Shown piece after piece: positions 37,340 to 46,807 of a stretch of DNA of 64,000 nt (positions are counted from its first letter, which is position 1; each line of letters starts with the position of its first letter). The translations under genes were made by a program, and so were the position numbers. The notes under the pieces were generated by a model, which made no database searches, was not told the origin of the DNA, and worked only from the letters and a program-made list of their open reading frames with translations. Origin of the DNA: Steroidobacteraceae bacterium (GTDB lineage: Bacteria; Pseudomonadota; Gammaproteobacteria; Steroidobacterales; Steroidobacteraceae); the NCBI GenBank assembly GCA_025451845.1, contig JANWJS010000010.1, forward strand, positions 1 to 64,000. Direction: 5' to 3'.

Positions 37340-38470
37340 TCAATGGCGTGTGGCGTCAATGCCCGGGTCGATGGCCGGCGGCTCCGGCGGCCGGGCCCCC
37401 GCAGTGCGCGCCGCCTTGAGCTGATAGATGTAGGTGAGGACCTGCGCGACGGCCACGTAGAGCGTTCCCGGAATTTCGCCGCCGATCTCCACGTTGTGGA
37501 AGAGCGCGCGGGCGAGAGGCGGTGCCTCGAATATCGGAACAGCATTCGCGGTCGCGATCTCGCGGATGCGGGCGGCGATGAGGTCAGCGCCTTTGGCAAC
37601 GACGAGTGGGGCGCGCATGCGCGCATCGTCATAGCGCAGCGCGACAGCGAAGTGCGTCGGGTTGACGACTACGACATCCGCCTTGGGTACCTCGTGCATC
37701 ATCCGGCGGCGGGCGAACTCCCGCTGCGCGCGCCGGATGCGCATCCGCACCTCGGGCGCACCCTCGGCCTCTTTCAGCTCCTGGCGGATCTCTTCGTGGG
37801 TCATGCGGAGCTTGTGCGAGTACTGCCACAGCTGCCAGGGCACGTCGATGGCCGCAATGAGCGCCAGCCCACCTGATACGGCGAGCAGGGCGTCCGAAGC
37901 GAGAGTCACGCTCTGCGCAATTCCGACGGGCAGCGGCTGAGCGCCGAGGGTGAGAAGCTGTGGCGATTGCTTGCGCAGCACCACCACCGCCAGGACACCG
38001 ACCACCAGGAATTTGCCCAAGGCCTTGCCGAGCTCGACGGCGCCCTGCGCGGAAAAGAAGCGGCCGAAACCGGCGATCGGATCGAGCCGGGTGAAGTTGG
38101 GCGCGAGCGCACCGAAGCTGAGATTCCACCCCCCGAGCGTCAGGGGGGCGACGAACGCCGCGATCAGTGTCAGGCCGAGAACGGGTGCGCAGACGAGCAG
38201 AGCGCGCAGCAGCTCGGCGGATGCGGCCGAGAGCGCGAGGGCTGGATCGACCGCCTCCGCGGGACTCACGCTCAGCGCCGATTTCATGATGTCGAGGAGC
38301 GTCGCGGCGATCGAGCCGCCGAGGAAGTGCAGGCTCCCCGCGGCGACCAGCAGCACCGTCGCGGCGTTGAGCTCCTGCGAGCGAGGGACGTGACCATCTT
38401 CCCGCGCCTTCTCCAGGCGCTTGGCTGTAGGTTGCTCGGTCCGTTCCTGGTCGTTGTCGTCGTCGGCCAC
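37340..38470 (-). CDS. flhB: Flagellar export switch protein FlhB
   Basis: FlhB sets the switch from hook to filament export by self-cleavage. The 376-residue product starts MADDDNDQERTEQPTAKRLE, has four membrane helices and the cleavage motif VVVNPTHFAVALRYDD (cut between Asn and Pro). The C-terminal segment after PLARALFHNVEIGGEIP is typical. It lies 4 bases downstream of fliR. Confidence 0.96.
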   Translation of the reverse strand: MADDDNDQERTEQPTAKRLEKAREDGHVPRSQELNAATVLLVAAGSLHFLGGSIAATLLDIMKSALSVSPAEAVDPALALSAASAELLRALLVCAPVLGLTLIAAFVAPLTLGGWNLSFGALAPNFTRLDPIAGFGRFFSAQGAVELGKALGKFLVVGVLAVVVLRKQSPQLLTLGAQPLPVGIAQSVTLASDALLAVSGGLALIAAIDVPWQLWQYSHKLRMTHEEIRQELKEAEGAPEVRMRIRRAQREFARRRMMHEVPKADVVVVNPTHFAVALRYDDARMRAPLVVAKGADLIAARIREIATANAVPIFEAPPLARALFHNVEIGGEIPGTLYVAVAQVLTYIYQLKAARTAGARPPEPPAIDPGIDATRH

Positions 38471-38474
38471 GGCG

Positions 38475-39248
38475 TCAGGCTCCGCTCAGGCGGCGCAGGA
38501 AATCGAGCGCCACGGCGAGAAGGCGAATGAAGCTGGACTCGAGGGCGGGCAGGGTGGCGATGATCGCGACCAGACCGAAGACGAGCGACACCGGCAGCCC
38601 CACGGAGAAGATGTTGAGCGTCGGGGCGGCGCGGCTCACCACTCCGAAAGCGAGGTTGGCGATGAGGAGCGCCGCCACACCCGGCAGCGCGACGGTGAGG
38701 GCGCCGGAGAAGAGCTCCGAGCCCCAGTTGACCACGGACCAGAGTCCATTGGGGCCGAGGCCGGTCGTGCCGATCGGCATGGTGTGGAACCCGGTGACCA
38801 GCGTGCGGATGAGCGCGAGGTGCCCATCCAACACCAGGAAGATCAGCGTGACGAGCAGGGTGTACAGCTGGCCGATCACCGGGGTGCTCGAGCCGTTCTG
38901 CGGGTCGAGGTTGAAGGCGAGCGACAGGCCCATGCTGTTGGCCAGGAGCTCACCGCCCAGATTGACCGCCTCGAAGAGAATCTGCAGCGAGAATCCCAAA
39001 GCTGCGCCGATGATCACCTGCTGGATCGTGATCACCACTCCGGCGGCGGAGAACGGCGTAACGTCCGGCACCGCCACCAGCGGCGCGACGAGCAGCGCCA
39101 CGGCGCCGGCCAGAATGACACGCACGCGCATCGGAACCGATACGGAGCCGAACGCCGGCGCCACCATGAAGCAGGAGCCGATGCGTACGAACGGCCAGAA
39201 GAGCTCGACCAGCCAGCCGTCCAATTGTTTTGCGCTCACGGTGATCAT
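38475..39248 (-). CDS. fliR: Flagellar export protein FliR
   Basis: FliR is part of the export gate core with FliP and FliQ. The 257-residue product has about six hydrophobic segments and characteristic stretches such as FVRIGSCFMVAPAFGSVSVP, ALGFSLQILFEAVNLGGELL and SVGLPVSLVFGLVAIIATLP. It lies 16 bases after fliQ and 4 before flhB. Confidence 0.95.
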   Translation of the reverse strand: MITVSAKQLDGWLVELFWPFVRIGSCFMVAPAFGSVSVPMRVRVILAGAVALLVAPLVAVPDVTPFSAAGVVITIQQVIIGAALGFSLQILFEAVNLGGELLANSMGLSLAFNLDPQNGSSTPVIGQLYTLLVTLIFLVLDGHLALIRTLVTGFHTMPIGTTGLGPNGLWSVVNWGSELFSGALTVALPGVAALLIANLAFGVVSRAAPTLNIFSVGLPVSLVFGLVAIIATLPALESSFIRLLAVALDFLRRLSGA

Positions 39249-39264
39249 GACTTCCGGCCCGATC

Positions 39265-39534
39265 TCAATTGATGAGCCCCGGAATGCTGATGATGAGATC
39301 GCGCGTATAACCGACCAGCATCTTCAGCATCCAAGGCCCGGCGATCGCGAGCGTGACCGCGATGGCGACCAGCTTGGGGATGAAGGAGAGCGTCATTTCG
39401 TTGATTTGAGTCGCGGCCTGGAATGCCCCGATGAGGACGCCGGTGATGAGCGCGGCGAGCAGGAGCGGCGCGGCCAGGGCGAGCGCCATCTCGAGCGCGC
39501 GGCTGCCGATCGTCATGATGGTGTCGGGTGTCAT
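39265..39534 (-). CDS. fliQ: Flagellar export protein FliQ
   Basis: A small export gate subunit of 89 residues with two membrane helices. It starts MTPDTIMTIGSRALEMALAL and has the conserved GAFQAATQINEMTLSFIPKL. It lies between fliP (7 bases) and fliR. Confidence 0.96.
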   Translation of the reverse strand: MTPDTIMTIGSRALEMALALAAPLLLAALITGVLIGAFQAATQINEMTLSFIPKLVAIAVTLAIAGPWMLKMLVGYTRDLIISIPGLIN

Positions 39535-39541
39535 GTGAGTC

Positions 39542-40288
39542 TCAGTGATAGAAGCTCTGGGCGAGGGTGCCCATGACGAGCGCCCAGCCGTCGACGAGCA
39601 CGAAGAGCATCAGCTTGAAAGGCAGGGAGATGAGTACGGGCGAGACCATCATCATGCCCATGGACATCAGCACGCTCGCCACCACGAGATCGATGATCAC
39701 GAACGGGATGAAGAGAAGGAATCCGATGAGGAATGCGGTCTTCAGCTCGCTCGTCACGAAGGCGGGCACGAGCACGGTCAGGGGAACATCGAGCGGCGCG
39801 GCGTAGCCTTTGCCCCCGGCAATGTGCACGAAGGTGGCGATATCGTTCTCGCGCGTCTGGTGCAGCATGAACTCTTTCAGCGGCGCTTCGGCGCGGGTGA
39901 GCGCCGTTGGCCCGTCGATCGTGCCGGCCGTGTAGGGCTGATAAGCGCTCTGATCTATGCGGTTGATCACCGGCGACATGACGAAGAAAGTCAGGAAGAG
40001 CGCGAGTCCGAGCAGCACCTGGTTGGGCGGAGTCTGGCCGGCCCCCAGCGCCTGACGGAGGATGCCCAGCACGATGACGATGCGCGTGAAAGCCGTCATC
40101 ATGAGGAGGATCGCGGGCAGCAGGGTCAGCGCCGTCATCAGCGCCAGGACCTGCAGGGTCAGGGTGTAGGTTTGGCCCCCGCCGGCACCCGTCTGGACAC
40201 TGAATGCGGGTATGCCTGGCGCCGCGAGGCTGACCGCGGGAGCGAGCGCCAGCAGCGCGAGCGGCAGGATTTTGCGCAATCCCTTCAC
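39542..40288 (-). CDS. fliP: Flagellar export protein FliP
   Basis: FliP forms the pore of the export gate. The 248-residue product has a cleavable signal peptide ([20 protein letters not shown], cut near AAPG). The signature stretches are [40 protein letters not shown] and [20 protein letters not shown]. The GTG at 40288 overlaps the fliO stop as GTGA and is preferred over longer in-frame starts inside fliO. Confidence 0.95.
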   Translation of the reverse strand: MKGLRKILPLALLALAPAVSLAAPGIPAFSVQTGAGGGQTYTLTLQVLALMTALTLLPAILLMMTAFTRIVIVLGILRQALGAGQTPPNQVLLGLALFLTFFVMSPVINRIDQSAYQPYTAGTIDGPTALTRAEAPLKEFMLHQTRENDIATFVHIAGGKGYAAPLDVPLTVLVPAFVTSELKTAFLIGFLLFIPFVIIDLVVASVLMSMGMMMVSPVLISLPFKLMLFVLVDGWALVMGTLAQSFYH

Positions 40289-40665
40289 TTCCCCAAGCTC
40301 CGCTTGAGCAGGGCGCCGAAAGACGCGGCCGCGGGAGGGGTCACCGGGATCGCTTTGGCGATTTCCACAGGCTCGCGCAGCACATGCAGGGCGCTCACGC
40401 GGCCGGGGGCGACACCGATCAACACTTGCTCGGCGCCTACTTTGAGCAGCACGGCCCGCTCTTTCGGGCCGAGGGGGACGTCGGCGAGTACATCGATAGC
40501 GTTGCCGACGCGATTGCCGATGCCGCGCAGACGCCGCGCCAGCCATGCCACCGCGAAGATCGCGGCGAGCACGACCAGCAGCGCGAGGGTGACGGAAGCG
40601 AGCCCGCCCGCGCCGACAGGCGCTGCAGTGCTTGCAGCCTGCGGAGCGGCAAATAGGTGGTTCAT
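40285..40665 (-). CDS. fliO: Flagellar assembly protein FliO
   Basis: FliO helps stabilise FliP. The 126-residue product has one membrane helix ([20 protein letters not shown]) and the short FliO domain ([36 protein letters not shown]). It overlaps fliN by 4 bases and fliP by 4 bases. Confidence 0.92.
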   Translation of the reverse strand: MNHLFAAPQAASTAAPVGAGGLASVTLALLVVLAAIFAVAWLARRLRGIGNRVGNAIDVLADVPLGPKERAVLLKVGAEQVLIGVAPGRVSALHVLREPVEIAKAIPVTPPAAASFGALLKRSLGK

Positions 40666-41000
40666 TTAAGCTTGCGCAGGCGCTCTGCGGGGCTGATGAC
40701 GTCGGTCAGGCGGATGCCGAAGCGCTCGTTGACGACTACCACCTCGCCGTGCGCGACCAGCGTCCCGTTGACGAAGACGTCGAGCGGCTCGCCGGCGGCG
40801 CGCTCGAGCTCGACTACCGAGCCCTGGTTGAGCTGTAGGAGGTTGCGGATGGGGATGCGTGTGCGCCCGACTTCCATGGAGAGTGTTACCGGAACATCGA
40901 GAATGACCTCCAGGTTGACGTCGCGGCTGGCTCCCGGCGCACCGTCGTCGGTGAGCTCGTCGAGCTCGGCGGGGCGTGCCTCAGCAGGATTGGCGGACAT
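40662..41000 (-). CDS. fliN: Flagellar switch protein FliN
   Basis: FliN is a C-ring component. The 112-residue product has an acidic N-terminal segment and the C-terminal surface-antigen domain: [60 protein letters not shown]. Length is normal. It lies 39 bases after fliM. Confidence 0.96.
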   Translation of the reverse strand: MSANPAEARPAELDELTDDGAPGASRDVNLEVILDVPVTLSMEVGRTRIPIRNLLQLNQGSVVELERAAGEPLDVFVNGTLVAHGEVVVVNERFGIRLTDVISPAERLRKLK

Positions 41001-41039
41001 GGGCGAAGACCTCAGTTGCTCTCGTTGCTTGGCTTGTGC

Positions 41040-42044
41040 TCATTTGCCTGCGGCGGCCGGAGACTCGTTGCCGGCCTTGCCGCGGCGGACGCGCTCCTGC
41101 ACTTTCACCGCCTGGCGGCCGCGCGAAATGCCGAGACCGCCGCGGAATACCGGGACGTCTTCCGCGGCGACCGTCACCTTGCCGGTGAAGTCGCACGGCA
41201 GCACGTCGCCGGCTCTCAGATTGAGGAGCTCCGCCAGGGTGACCGAGGAGCGGCCGAGGATCGTGGTGAGCTCGACCTCCGCATCCTCCATCTCCTCGCG
41301 CAGGCACATCATCCAGCGCTCGTCCTTCTCCACGCGATCGCTGGCGACGCCCGCATCGAGTATCTCGCGCAGCGGCTCGATCATCGCGTAGGGCATCGTC
41401 ACGTGGAGGTTGCCGCCCGCGCCGTCGAGCTCGATGTGGAAGCTGGTGACGACGACGATCTCCGACGGCGAGACGATGTTGGCGAAGTGTGGGTTGATCT
41501 CGGAGTTCAGGTACTCGAGCTCGATGGGGGCGACGTGCGACCACGCCTCGCGCAAGTCTGCAAAGACGCTGCGCAGCACGATGTGAATGATGCGCTGCTC
41601 GGTGGCGGTGAACTCGCGGCCCTCGATCTTGGCGTGGCGGCCGGTGCCGCCGAAGAAGTTGTCGACCACCGCGAACACCAGCTTGGGATCGAGGACGACG
41701 AGCGCCGTGCCGCGGAAGGGATTGATCTTGACGAGGTTGAGGCTCGTCGGCACATGCAGGGTGTGTACGTACTCGCTGAACTTCTTGATATCCACGGCGC
41801 CGACCGAGATCTCCGGCGAGCGGCGCAGCAGATTGTAGAGACTGGCGCGGTTCAGGCGGGCGAAGCGCTCGTTGATCATCTCGAGCGTGGGCATGCGCCC
41901 GCGCACGATCCGCACCTGGCTGTTGAAATCGTAGGAGCGCGCTTCACCTGGCGCTGGCGGCGCTTCGGTGCTCACCGCTCCGGTATCCACGCCGTGGATC
42001 AGCGCGTCGATTTCGGCTTGATCGAGAATCTTCTCTTGGCTCAT
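41040..42044 (-). CDS. fliM: Flagellar switch protein FliM
   Basis: FliM is the C-ring protein that binds phospho-CheY. The 334-residue product starts MSQEKILDQAEIDALIHGV, the intact CheY-binding peptide. The middle domain (INERFARLNRASLYNLLRRS, NLVKINPFRGTALVVLDPKL) and the FliN-like C-terminal domain follow. It lies 18 bases after fliL. Confidence 0.97.
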   Translation of the reverse strand: MSQEKILDQAEIDALIHGVDTGAVSTEAPPAPGEARSYDFNSQVRIVRGRMPTLEMINERFARLNRASLYNLLRRSPEISVGAVDIKKFSEYVHTLHVPTSLNLVKINPFRGTALVVLDPKLVFAVVDNFFGGTGRHAKIEGREFTATEQRIIHIVLRSVFADLREAWSHVAPIELEYLNSEINPHFANIVSPSEIVVVTSFHIELDGAGGNLHVTMPYAMIEPLREILDAGVASDRVEKDERWMMCLREEMEDAEVELTTILGRSSVTLAELLNLRAGDVLPCDFTGKVTVAAEDVPVFRGGLGISRGRQAVKVQERVRRGKAGNESPAAAGK

Positions 42045-42062
42045 GGTGACCCGGAGTGCGCG

Positions 42063-42578
42063 CTATTGCATGACGAAGCTGGTGAAGTACACGGCCTCGA
42101 GCCGCTTGGCATCGCCGCCCGCCTGCACGAGGTCCTTGCGGATGGCGGCCAGCGCATCGACGCGCAGCTGCTCCTTGCCCTCGGGCGTAGCGATCGCGGA
42201 GTACTTCTGGTTGGCAAGGAGAATCAGCAGGTCGTTGCGCACCACCGGATCGTTGTTCTTCAGCAGATCCAGGGTCGGCTGATCGCGCGACATCAGCTCG
42301 ATCGAGACCTGCAGGAAGCGCACGATCTGGTCGGCCTGGAAGTTGACGACGAAGGGCGGGTCGAGCGCCAGGTAGATCGGGGGCGCCAGGGGTTTGTGCG
42401 CTGGAGCCTTGGCGCTCGCCGAGTGGCCCCGTGTCAGGAAGAGAGCGGCACCCAGCCCGACGACCAGCACCGCGGCGCCGATGCCGACGTACAGCCAGGG
42501 GATGCGGCGCTTACCCGCTGACGCGGGTTCGGCGCCGGCCGGGGCCTGCGCTCCGGCAAGGACGGGTGCATCGGGCAT
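42063..42578 (-). CDS. fliL: Basal-body protein FliL
   Basis: FliL sits around the stator and supports torque. The 171-residue product has an N-terminal cytoplasmic tail, one membrane helix (WLYVGIGAAVLVVGLGAALF) and a periplasmic domain (YLALDPPFVVNFQADQIVRF, then LQVSIELMSRDQPTLDLLKN). The ATG at 42578 is the better of two starts. It is the first gene of fliLMNOPQR and has a sigma-54 promoter. Confidence 0.94.
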   Translation of the reverse strand: MPDAPVLAGAQAPAGAEPASAGKRRIPWLYVGIGAAVLVVGLGAALFLTRGHSASAKAPAHKPLAPPIYLALDPPFVVNFQADQIVRFLQVSIELMSRDQPTLDLLKNNDPVVRNDLLILLANQKYSAIATPEGKEQLRVDALAAIRKDLVQAGGDAKRLEAVYFTSFVMQ

Positions 42579-42640
42579 CGCTCTGTCGTCTCCTGCGAGT
42601 GGCACGGCGCAACGCGCCTGTTGGTTTGCCTCCGGGCAGG

Positions 42641-42656
42641 TGCAACGCCCATGCCA
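42641..42656 (-). promoter_or_regulatory. Sigma-54 promoter of the fliL operon
   Basis: The minus strand reads TGGCATGGGCGTTGCA, matching TGGCACG-N4-TTGCA at all but one position with GG-N10-GC spacing. The predicted start is about 50 bases before fliL. From here transcription could run into flhB, flhA and beyond. Confidence 0.88.
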
Positions 42657-42715
42657 CGGCCCTCAAGACACGCCTAAGTACCTGACGGATAAGCGTTTGG
42701 GCGCAGGTTCCGGAG

Positions 42716-42731
42716 TGTGAGATACGTCGCA
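42716..42731. promoter_or_regulatory. CRP-type palindrome upstream of fliL
   Basis: TGTGAGATACGTCGCA matches TGTGA-N6-TCACA at 9 of 10 half-site positions. It is centred about 94 bases upstream of the predicted fliL start, close to the distance of the flgB dyad from its own promoter. Confidence 0.45.
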
Positions 42732-42914
42732 GTCGGAGCGCACGACGGTTTATTGACTCAATCGCCTGGAGCGATTTGGTCCGCGCACCCTGCGCTTCGG
42801 CCCTGCAGGCTCGCCTGACGGCGTTCAAAAGCGCTTCATGCGCTTTCGTGGAACGACAGGCGGCAGCATGCGGCCCCCGCCAGAGCGGGACGAGGCCCAG
42901 GAGGGACCGAGTAC
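42732..42914. other. Non-coding stretch between fliK and the fliL control region
   Basis: Together with the fliL promoter region this makes a 336-base gap, the longest without a gene in the window. No conserved reading frame is seen. A short hairpin (42828-42834 with 42840-42846, arm AAAGCGC) followed by a few T residues on the minus strand could be a weak terminator for fliK. A 6-base AATCGC/GCGATT hairpin lies about 50 bases further on. Confidence 0.5.
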
Positions 42915-44354
42915 TCACACGTAGGTGTCGAGGAGGCCCAATCCACCGGTCGTGGAGGAGTGTGTGCCGACGCTCTCGCGGCTGACGCCGGCGACGCCAG
43001 ATACTGGGGCCGCGGGTCGGGTGGAGCTCTGGCGGCCCTGATCTCGAGGCGACTCGCGCGAAACGCCAGCGTCCGCCAGGGTGAGGCCCTGGCCGGCGAA
43101 GAGCTGACGAAGCTGTGGCAGCGATTGCTGCAGGGCCGTGCGCGTATCCGGCTGTGCAGCCCCGAACCATACGCTCGCGTGGCCATCGTGAACGGAGATG
43201 GTCACCTGCAGCGGGCCGAGGTGCTCCGGCGAGAGCTGCAGGGAGGCGGACTGGATGCCCTGGTGCGCCATCCAGGTGAGCTTGGTGCCGAGCTCATCCG
43301 TCCAGGCGCTCGTGCCGACACGCGAGGCCAGCGTCATTCGGGAGGAATCGGTCGTCACCTGCTGCGTTCCGAGATGCGACGCCGAGGACAGCTGGGCGGC
43401 CGCCGCCAAAGCCGCGGCGGCGGTGTTCGCTGCAGCTGCCGGTGCGGCGGGCGTGGCAGCATTCCCCGCCAGCGTTGGGATGGAAGCGGCCGGGCCCGTG
43501 TTGGAGCCACCCGCGTTGGGACCGGAGGTGCCGGCTTTGGGGTCGGAGCCGAGATTCTGTGCGAGCAGGGCGTTCAGCGCTGCCGCGCTGCTCCTGGAGG
43601 CGGCAGTGCCCGCACCGCTGTTGGTTGCAGAAGCGCCCATGGCCGCGCCCGAGGCGCTCGCGGCTGCAGCCGAAGCGCTCGCGCCAGTTGGAGCTGACGC
43701 TACCGCGGCCAGTGCACCGGCGAGTGCCTGCTCGAGGAGCGTCAGAGCACTCGATACCGGGTCGGCAACGGAGTGCTTGCCAGGAGGCTCGCCGGCGCCG
43801 TCTGCCGCGCAATCCGCGGACGCTTTGCCAGCCGAGGTGTCGGTCGGGGCAGAACCGGTCGGAGTCGCGGCGAGCGACAGGGCAAGAGCGGCGGAGAAAT
43901 CGGTCGCCGCCGCCGCCACTTGCGTGGCCACCCCTTGCGTCGCCGCTTGGGCGGCGCCCGCTGCAGACGTGTCCGACGTTCCGCGTCCCTTGGTCACTGA
44001 GCGCGCGGTCTGCCCGCCAAGCGCGGAATTGCTGCTCGAATTGCCGGATGCCGCGGAGCGGCCCGGGTCCGACGGATTGGCACGGGAGGCATCCGAGCTG
44101 GGGGCGCCGGAGCTCGGCGCGGAAGAGGACGGGTCCGCTGCAGGCTGCTTGCCGCGCGGCGCGGCGGCGCCCGCTTGCGAGCGGCGGGAGCCGGCGGTGC
44201 CGGACCTCGACGTCGCCGGCGAAGGCGAGCCCGCAGGGTGGAGCGCGCCAGAGGATGTGGGCGCAGGCGGGCTACGAACCGAGGGGCGTCCGGATAGGCC
44301 GTCCGATCCGGACCCGCTGCCAGGGACGGCGAGCTGCATGAGGTCAGCTGCCAT
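42915..44354 (-). CDS. fliK: Hook-length control protein FliK
   Basis: FliK measures hook length and triggers the FlhB switch. The 479-residue product has a long low-complexity Ala/Ser/Gly/Thr region and a conserved C-terminal domain: LGTKLTWMAHQGIQSASLQL, SPEHLGPLQVTISVHDGHAS, then LPQLRQLFAGQGLTLADAGV. The ATG at 44354 overlaps the end of fliJ by 11 bases; upstream in-frame codons lie inside fliJ and are not conserved. Confidence 0.93.
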   Translation of the reverse strand: MAADLMQLAVPGSGSGSDGLSGRPSVRSPPAPTSSGALHPAGSPSPATSRSGTAGSRRSQAGAAAPRGKQPAADPSSSAPSSGAPSSDASRANPSDPGRSAASGNSSSNSALGGQTARSVTKGRGTSDTSAAGAAQAATQGVATQVAAAATDFSAALALSLAATPTGSAPTDTSAGKASADCAADGAGEPPGKHSVADPVSSALTLLEQALAGALAAVASAPTGASASAAAASASGAAMGASATNSGAGTAASRSSAAALNALLAQNLGSDPKAGTSGPNAGGSNTGPAASIPTLAGNAATPAAPAAAANTAAAALAAAAQLSSASHLGTQQVTTDSSRMTLASRVGTSAWTDELGTKLTWMAHQGIQSASLQLSPEHLGPLQVTISVHDGHASVWFGAAQPDTRTALQQSLPQLRQLFAGQGLTLADAGVSRESPRDQGRQSSTRPAAPVSGVAGVSRESVGTHSSTTGGLGLLDTYV

Positions 44355-44799
44355 GCGCGGTGGTCCTGCGTGACCAGAGTTGCTGCGATCGCTCGTCGCT
44401 TTCCTTCTGCTCGACTTTCTCCGCGGCGAGCCGCTCCTCGGCCTGCCAATGGGTCGCGAGGTTGCCGACCGCCGTGGCCCGCCGCGCTGCGTTGCGCCAA
44501 CTCTCGAGCTCCGCGCTGCGCTGCAGGCGCGCCTGCCCAAGGAGTTGCGCTTGATGCCGCAGCGCCTCGTCGAGGCGGCTGAGGAAGACCTGATATTCGC
44601 GCGCGCCCGCGCCGTTCATCCCAGCCTCGGCGCGGCGCGTGAAATCCCGCACATACGCGGCGCGATAGGCTTCGAGCTCGTCGAGCTTCGCTTGTGCCGC
44701 GCGCTCGCTCTTCTCGCAAGCGGCCAGCGCCTCTGCCTTGCGCCGCTCGATATCGTCGACAACGCGACGCACCATGCCGATCCGCTCAGTCTTTTTCAT
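44344..44799 (-). CDS. fliJ: Flagellar export protein FliJ
   Basis: FliJ is the central coiled-coil stalk of the export ATPase. The 151-residue product is a long helical hairpin: [40 protein letters not shown], and a C-terminal helix rich in Glu and Arg. It overlaps fliI by 4 bases. Confidence 0.92.
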   Translation of the reverse strand: MKKTERIGMVRRVVDDIERRKAEALAACEKSERAAQAKLDELEAYRAAYVRDFTRRAEAGMNGAGAREYQVFLSRLDEALRHQAQLLGQARLQRSAELESWRNAARRATAVGNLATHWQAEERLAAEKVEQKESDERSQQLWSRRTTAHGS

Positions 44800-46160
44800 T
44801 GGGTGGTGGGCTCGGAGAGAGTTTCATTGAGAGCGGCGAGACTCGTCGCCAGATCGACGCGCTCGCGCATGTCCTGCTGCAGGAAGCGTTGCATGCGCGG
44901 CCACAGGGCGAGCGCCTGATCCACGCGCGGATCGCTGCCGCGCTGGTAGGCGCCGATGGCGATGAGATCGCGGTGCTGCTGATAGGTGGAGAGTATCTGG
45001 CGGAACTGTCTGGCGGCCGCGAGATGCGGGCCGGAGGCGATCTCGTGCATCGCGCGGCTGATCGAGGCTTCGACGTCGACTGCTGGATAATGCCCGCTCT
45101 CGGCGAACCGGCGCGAGAGTACGATGTGGCCGTCGAGGATCGCCCGCGCGGAGTCCGCGATGGGATCCTGCTGATCGTCGCCTTCAGTGAGAACGGTATA
45201 GAACGCGGTGATGGACCCCGCTCCCGTGGCGCCGTTGCCCGCCCGCTCGACGAGCTGCGGGAGACGTGCAAACACCGACGGCGGATAGCCCTTGGTCGCC
45301 GGCGCTTCGCCGATCGCGAGTGCGATCTCACGCTGCGCCTGCGCGAAGCGAGTCAGCGAATCCATGAGCAACAGCACGCTCGCGCCCTGGTCGCGGAAAT
45401 ATTCGGCGATCGCCGTCGCGAGCCACGCTCCGTGCAGGCGCATCAGCGGCGGATGATCCGCCGGCGTGGCCACCACCACTGCGCGGGAGCGATCCTGCGG
45501 GCCGAGGATCCGCTCGACGAACTCCTTCACCTCGCGGCCGCGCTCGCCGATCAAACCGACGACGATCACATCCGCGCTGGTGTAGCGGGCCATCATGCCG
45601 AGAAGGACGCTCTTGCCGACGCCGCTGCCGGCGAAGAGTCCCACGCGCTGCCCGCGGCCGATGGTCAGGAGCGAGTTGATGGATCGAATACCGACGTCGA
45701 GTGGCTCACTGATCGGATGCCGTGACAGTGGGTTGATGGGCCGGCCCGTCAGGCGTACGGATGCACTGCACGCGAGAGGTCCAAGACCATCAAGTGGTTG
45801 CGCGGCGCCGTCGACAATCCGCCCGAGGAGCTCGGGCCCAACGCTCACGGTTCCCGCGCGCTGGCGGGGTATGACGCGGGCATTGGGTCCAAGCCCATGC
45901 GCGTCGCCAGAAGGCATGAGATACAGCCGATCGCCGGCAAAGCCGACCACTTCCGTTGCGGTCCGTGACCCATCGCCGGCAATGACGTCGCAGTAGTCAC
46001 CGACCGATGCCTGGCAACCGGCTGCCTCCAGTGTCAGTCCGACCATGCGGGTCAGCGAGCCCTCCACCGGAGGCGGCTCCGTCTGCTGCACCGCGCGGAC
46101 GCGGCGCTGCAAGCTGTCCCGCCAGATTGCGCCGCGGGCGAGATTGAGTGGCGCGGTCAT
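44796..46160 (-). CDS. fliI: Flagellum-specific export ATPase FliI
   Basis: FliI powers unfolding and delivery of export substrates. The 454-residue product resembles the F1 beta subunit: Walker [41 protein letters not shown], Walker [21 protein letters not shown] and [17 protein letters not shown]. It overlaps fliH by 4 bases. Confidence 0.97.
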   Translation of the reverse strand: MTAPLNLARGAIWRDSLQRRVRAVQQTEPPPVEGSLTRMVGLTLEAAGCQASVGDYCDVIAGDGSRTATEVVGFAGDRLYLMPSGDAHGLGPNARVIPRQRAGTVSVGPELLGRIVDGAAQPLDGLGPLACSASVRLTGRPINPLSRHPISEPLDVGIRSINSLLTIGRGQRVGLFAGSGVGKSVLLGMMARYTSADVIVVGLIGERGREVKEFVERILGPQDRSRAVVVATPADHPPLMRLHGAWLATAIAEYFRDQGASVLLLMDSLTRFAQAQREIALAIGEAPATKGYPPSVFARLPQLVERAGNGATGAGSITAFYTVLTEGDDQQDPIADSARAILDGHIVLSRRFAESGHYPAVDVEASISRAMHEIASGPHLAAARQFRQILSTYQQHRDLIAIGAYQRGSDPRVDQALALWPRMQRFLQQDMRERVDLATSLAALNETLSEPTTQ

Positions 46161-46807
46161 TGATCCTCGCGTGCCGCGGTGCGCTCATCTCCGAGCGCAT
46201 TGGCGGCGACCGCGGCGATACGGGCTTCGAGCCTGGCGTCGATGCGTGAAGACTGGCTCTGAATGACACAGCCGCCGCGCGAGAGCGTCGGATCCTCGAT
46301 GATAGTCCACGCGCGATCGGTCGCAGGGGCAGTCAGGTGCTCCCGAACCGTCTCGGCGTCTTGCGGGTGCAGACGGACCCGCACTTCGCGTGCCGCGGCC
46401 GGGAGGAGTGCCAGCGATTCACGCAGAATGGCGATGACCTGCGCAGGCTCGGCGTGCAGCTCGCGCCGGGCGAGCTGCTTGCCCACGCTCAACGCGAGCT
46501 GCGCGAGCTCCCCCTCGATCTCGGCGTCGAGTTGCTCGAGCGGCCGGGCAAGGACGTTGAGGGCGGCATCGAGACGCTGCACGCGCTCCGCGAGTGCCGC
46601 AAGCCCTGTGCGGGTCTCGGCGCGCGCACGCCCCAGACCGGCCTCATAGCCGCGCGCGTCCGCCTCCTGCAGGGCGAGCCGTGCGGATTCTTCGCTGGTC
46701 GCCGAACGACGATCCTCGTGCGAGCGCCCGACGATGGGGCCTTCCACATCAGGCAGGCGCCAGCGCTCGATCGTTGCCGCCGCCGCTCCGTGGCGCGGAT
46801 CAGACAT
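46157..46807 (-). CDS. fliH: Flagellar export regulator FliH
   Basis: FliH binds FliI and docks it at the C ring. The 216-residue product has a short N-terminal region, a long helix ([20 protein letters not shown]) and a C-terminal domain ([40 protein letters not shown]). The ATG at 46807 overlaps fliG by 8 bases and begins [16 protein letters not shown]; longer in-frame starts lie inside fliG. Confidence 0.92.
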   Translation of the reverse strand: MSDPRHGAAAATIERWRLPDVEGPIVGRSHEDRRSATSEESARLALQEADARGYEAGLGRARAETRTGLAALAERVQRLDAALNVLARPLEQLDAEIEGELAQLALSVGKQLARRELHAEPAQVIAILRESLALLPAAAREVRVRLHPQDAETVREHLTAPATDRAWTIIEDPTLSRGGCVIQSQSSRIDARLEARIAAVAANALGDERTAAREDQ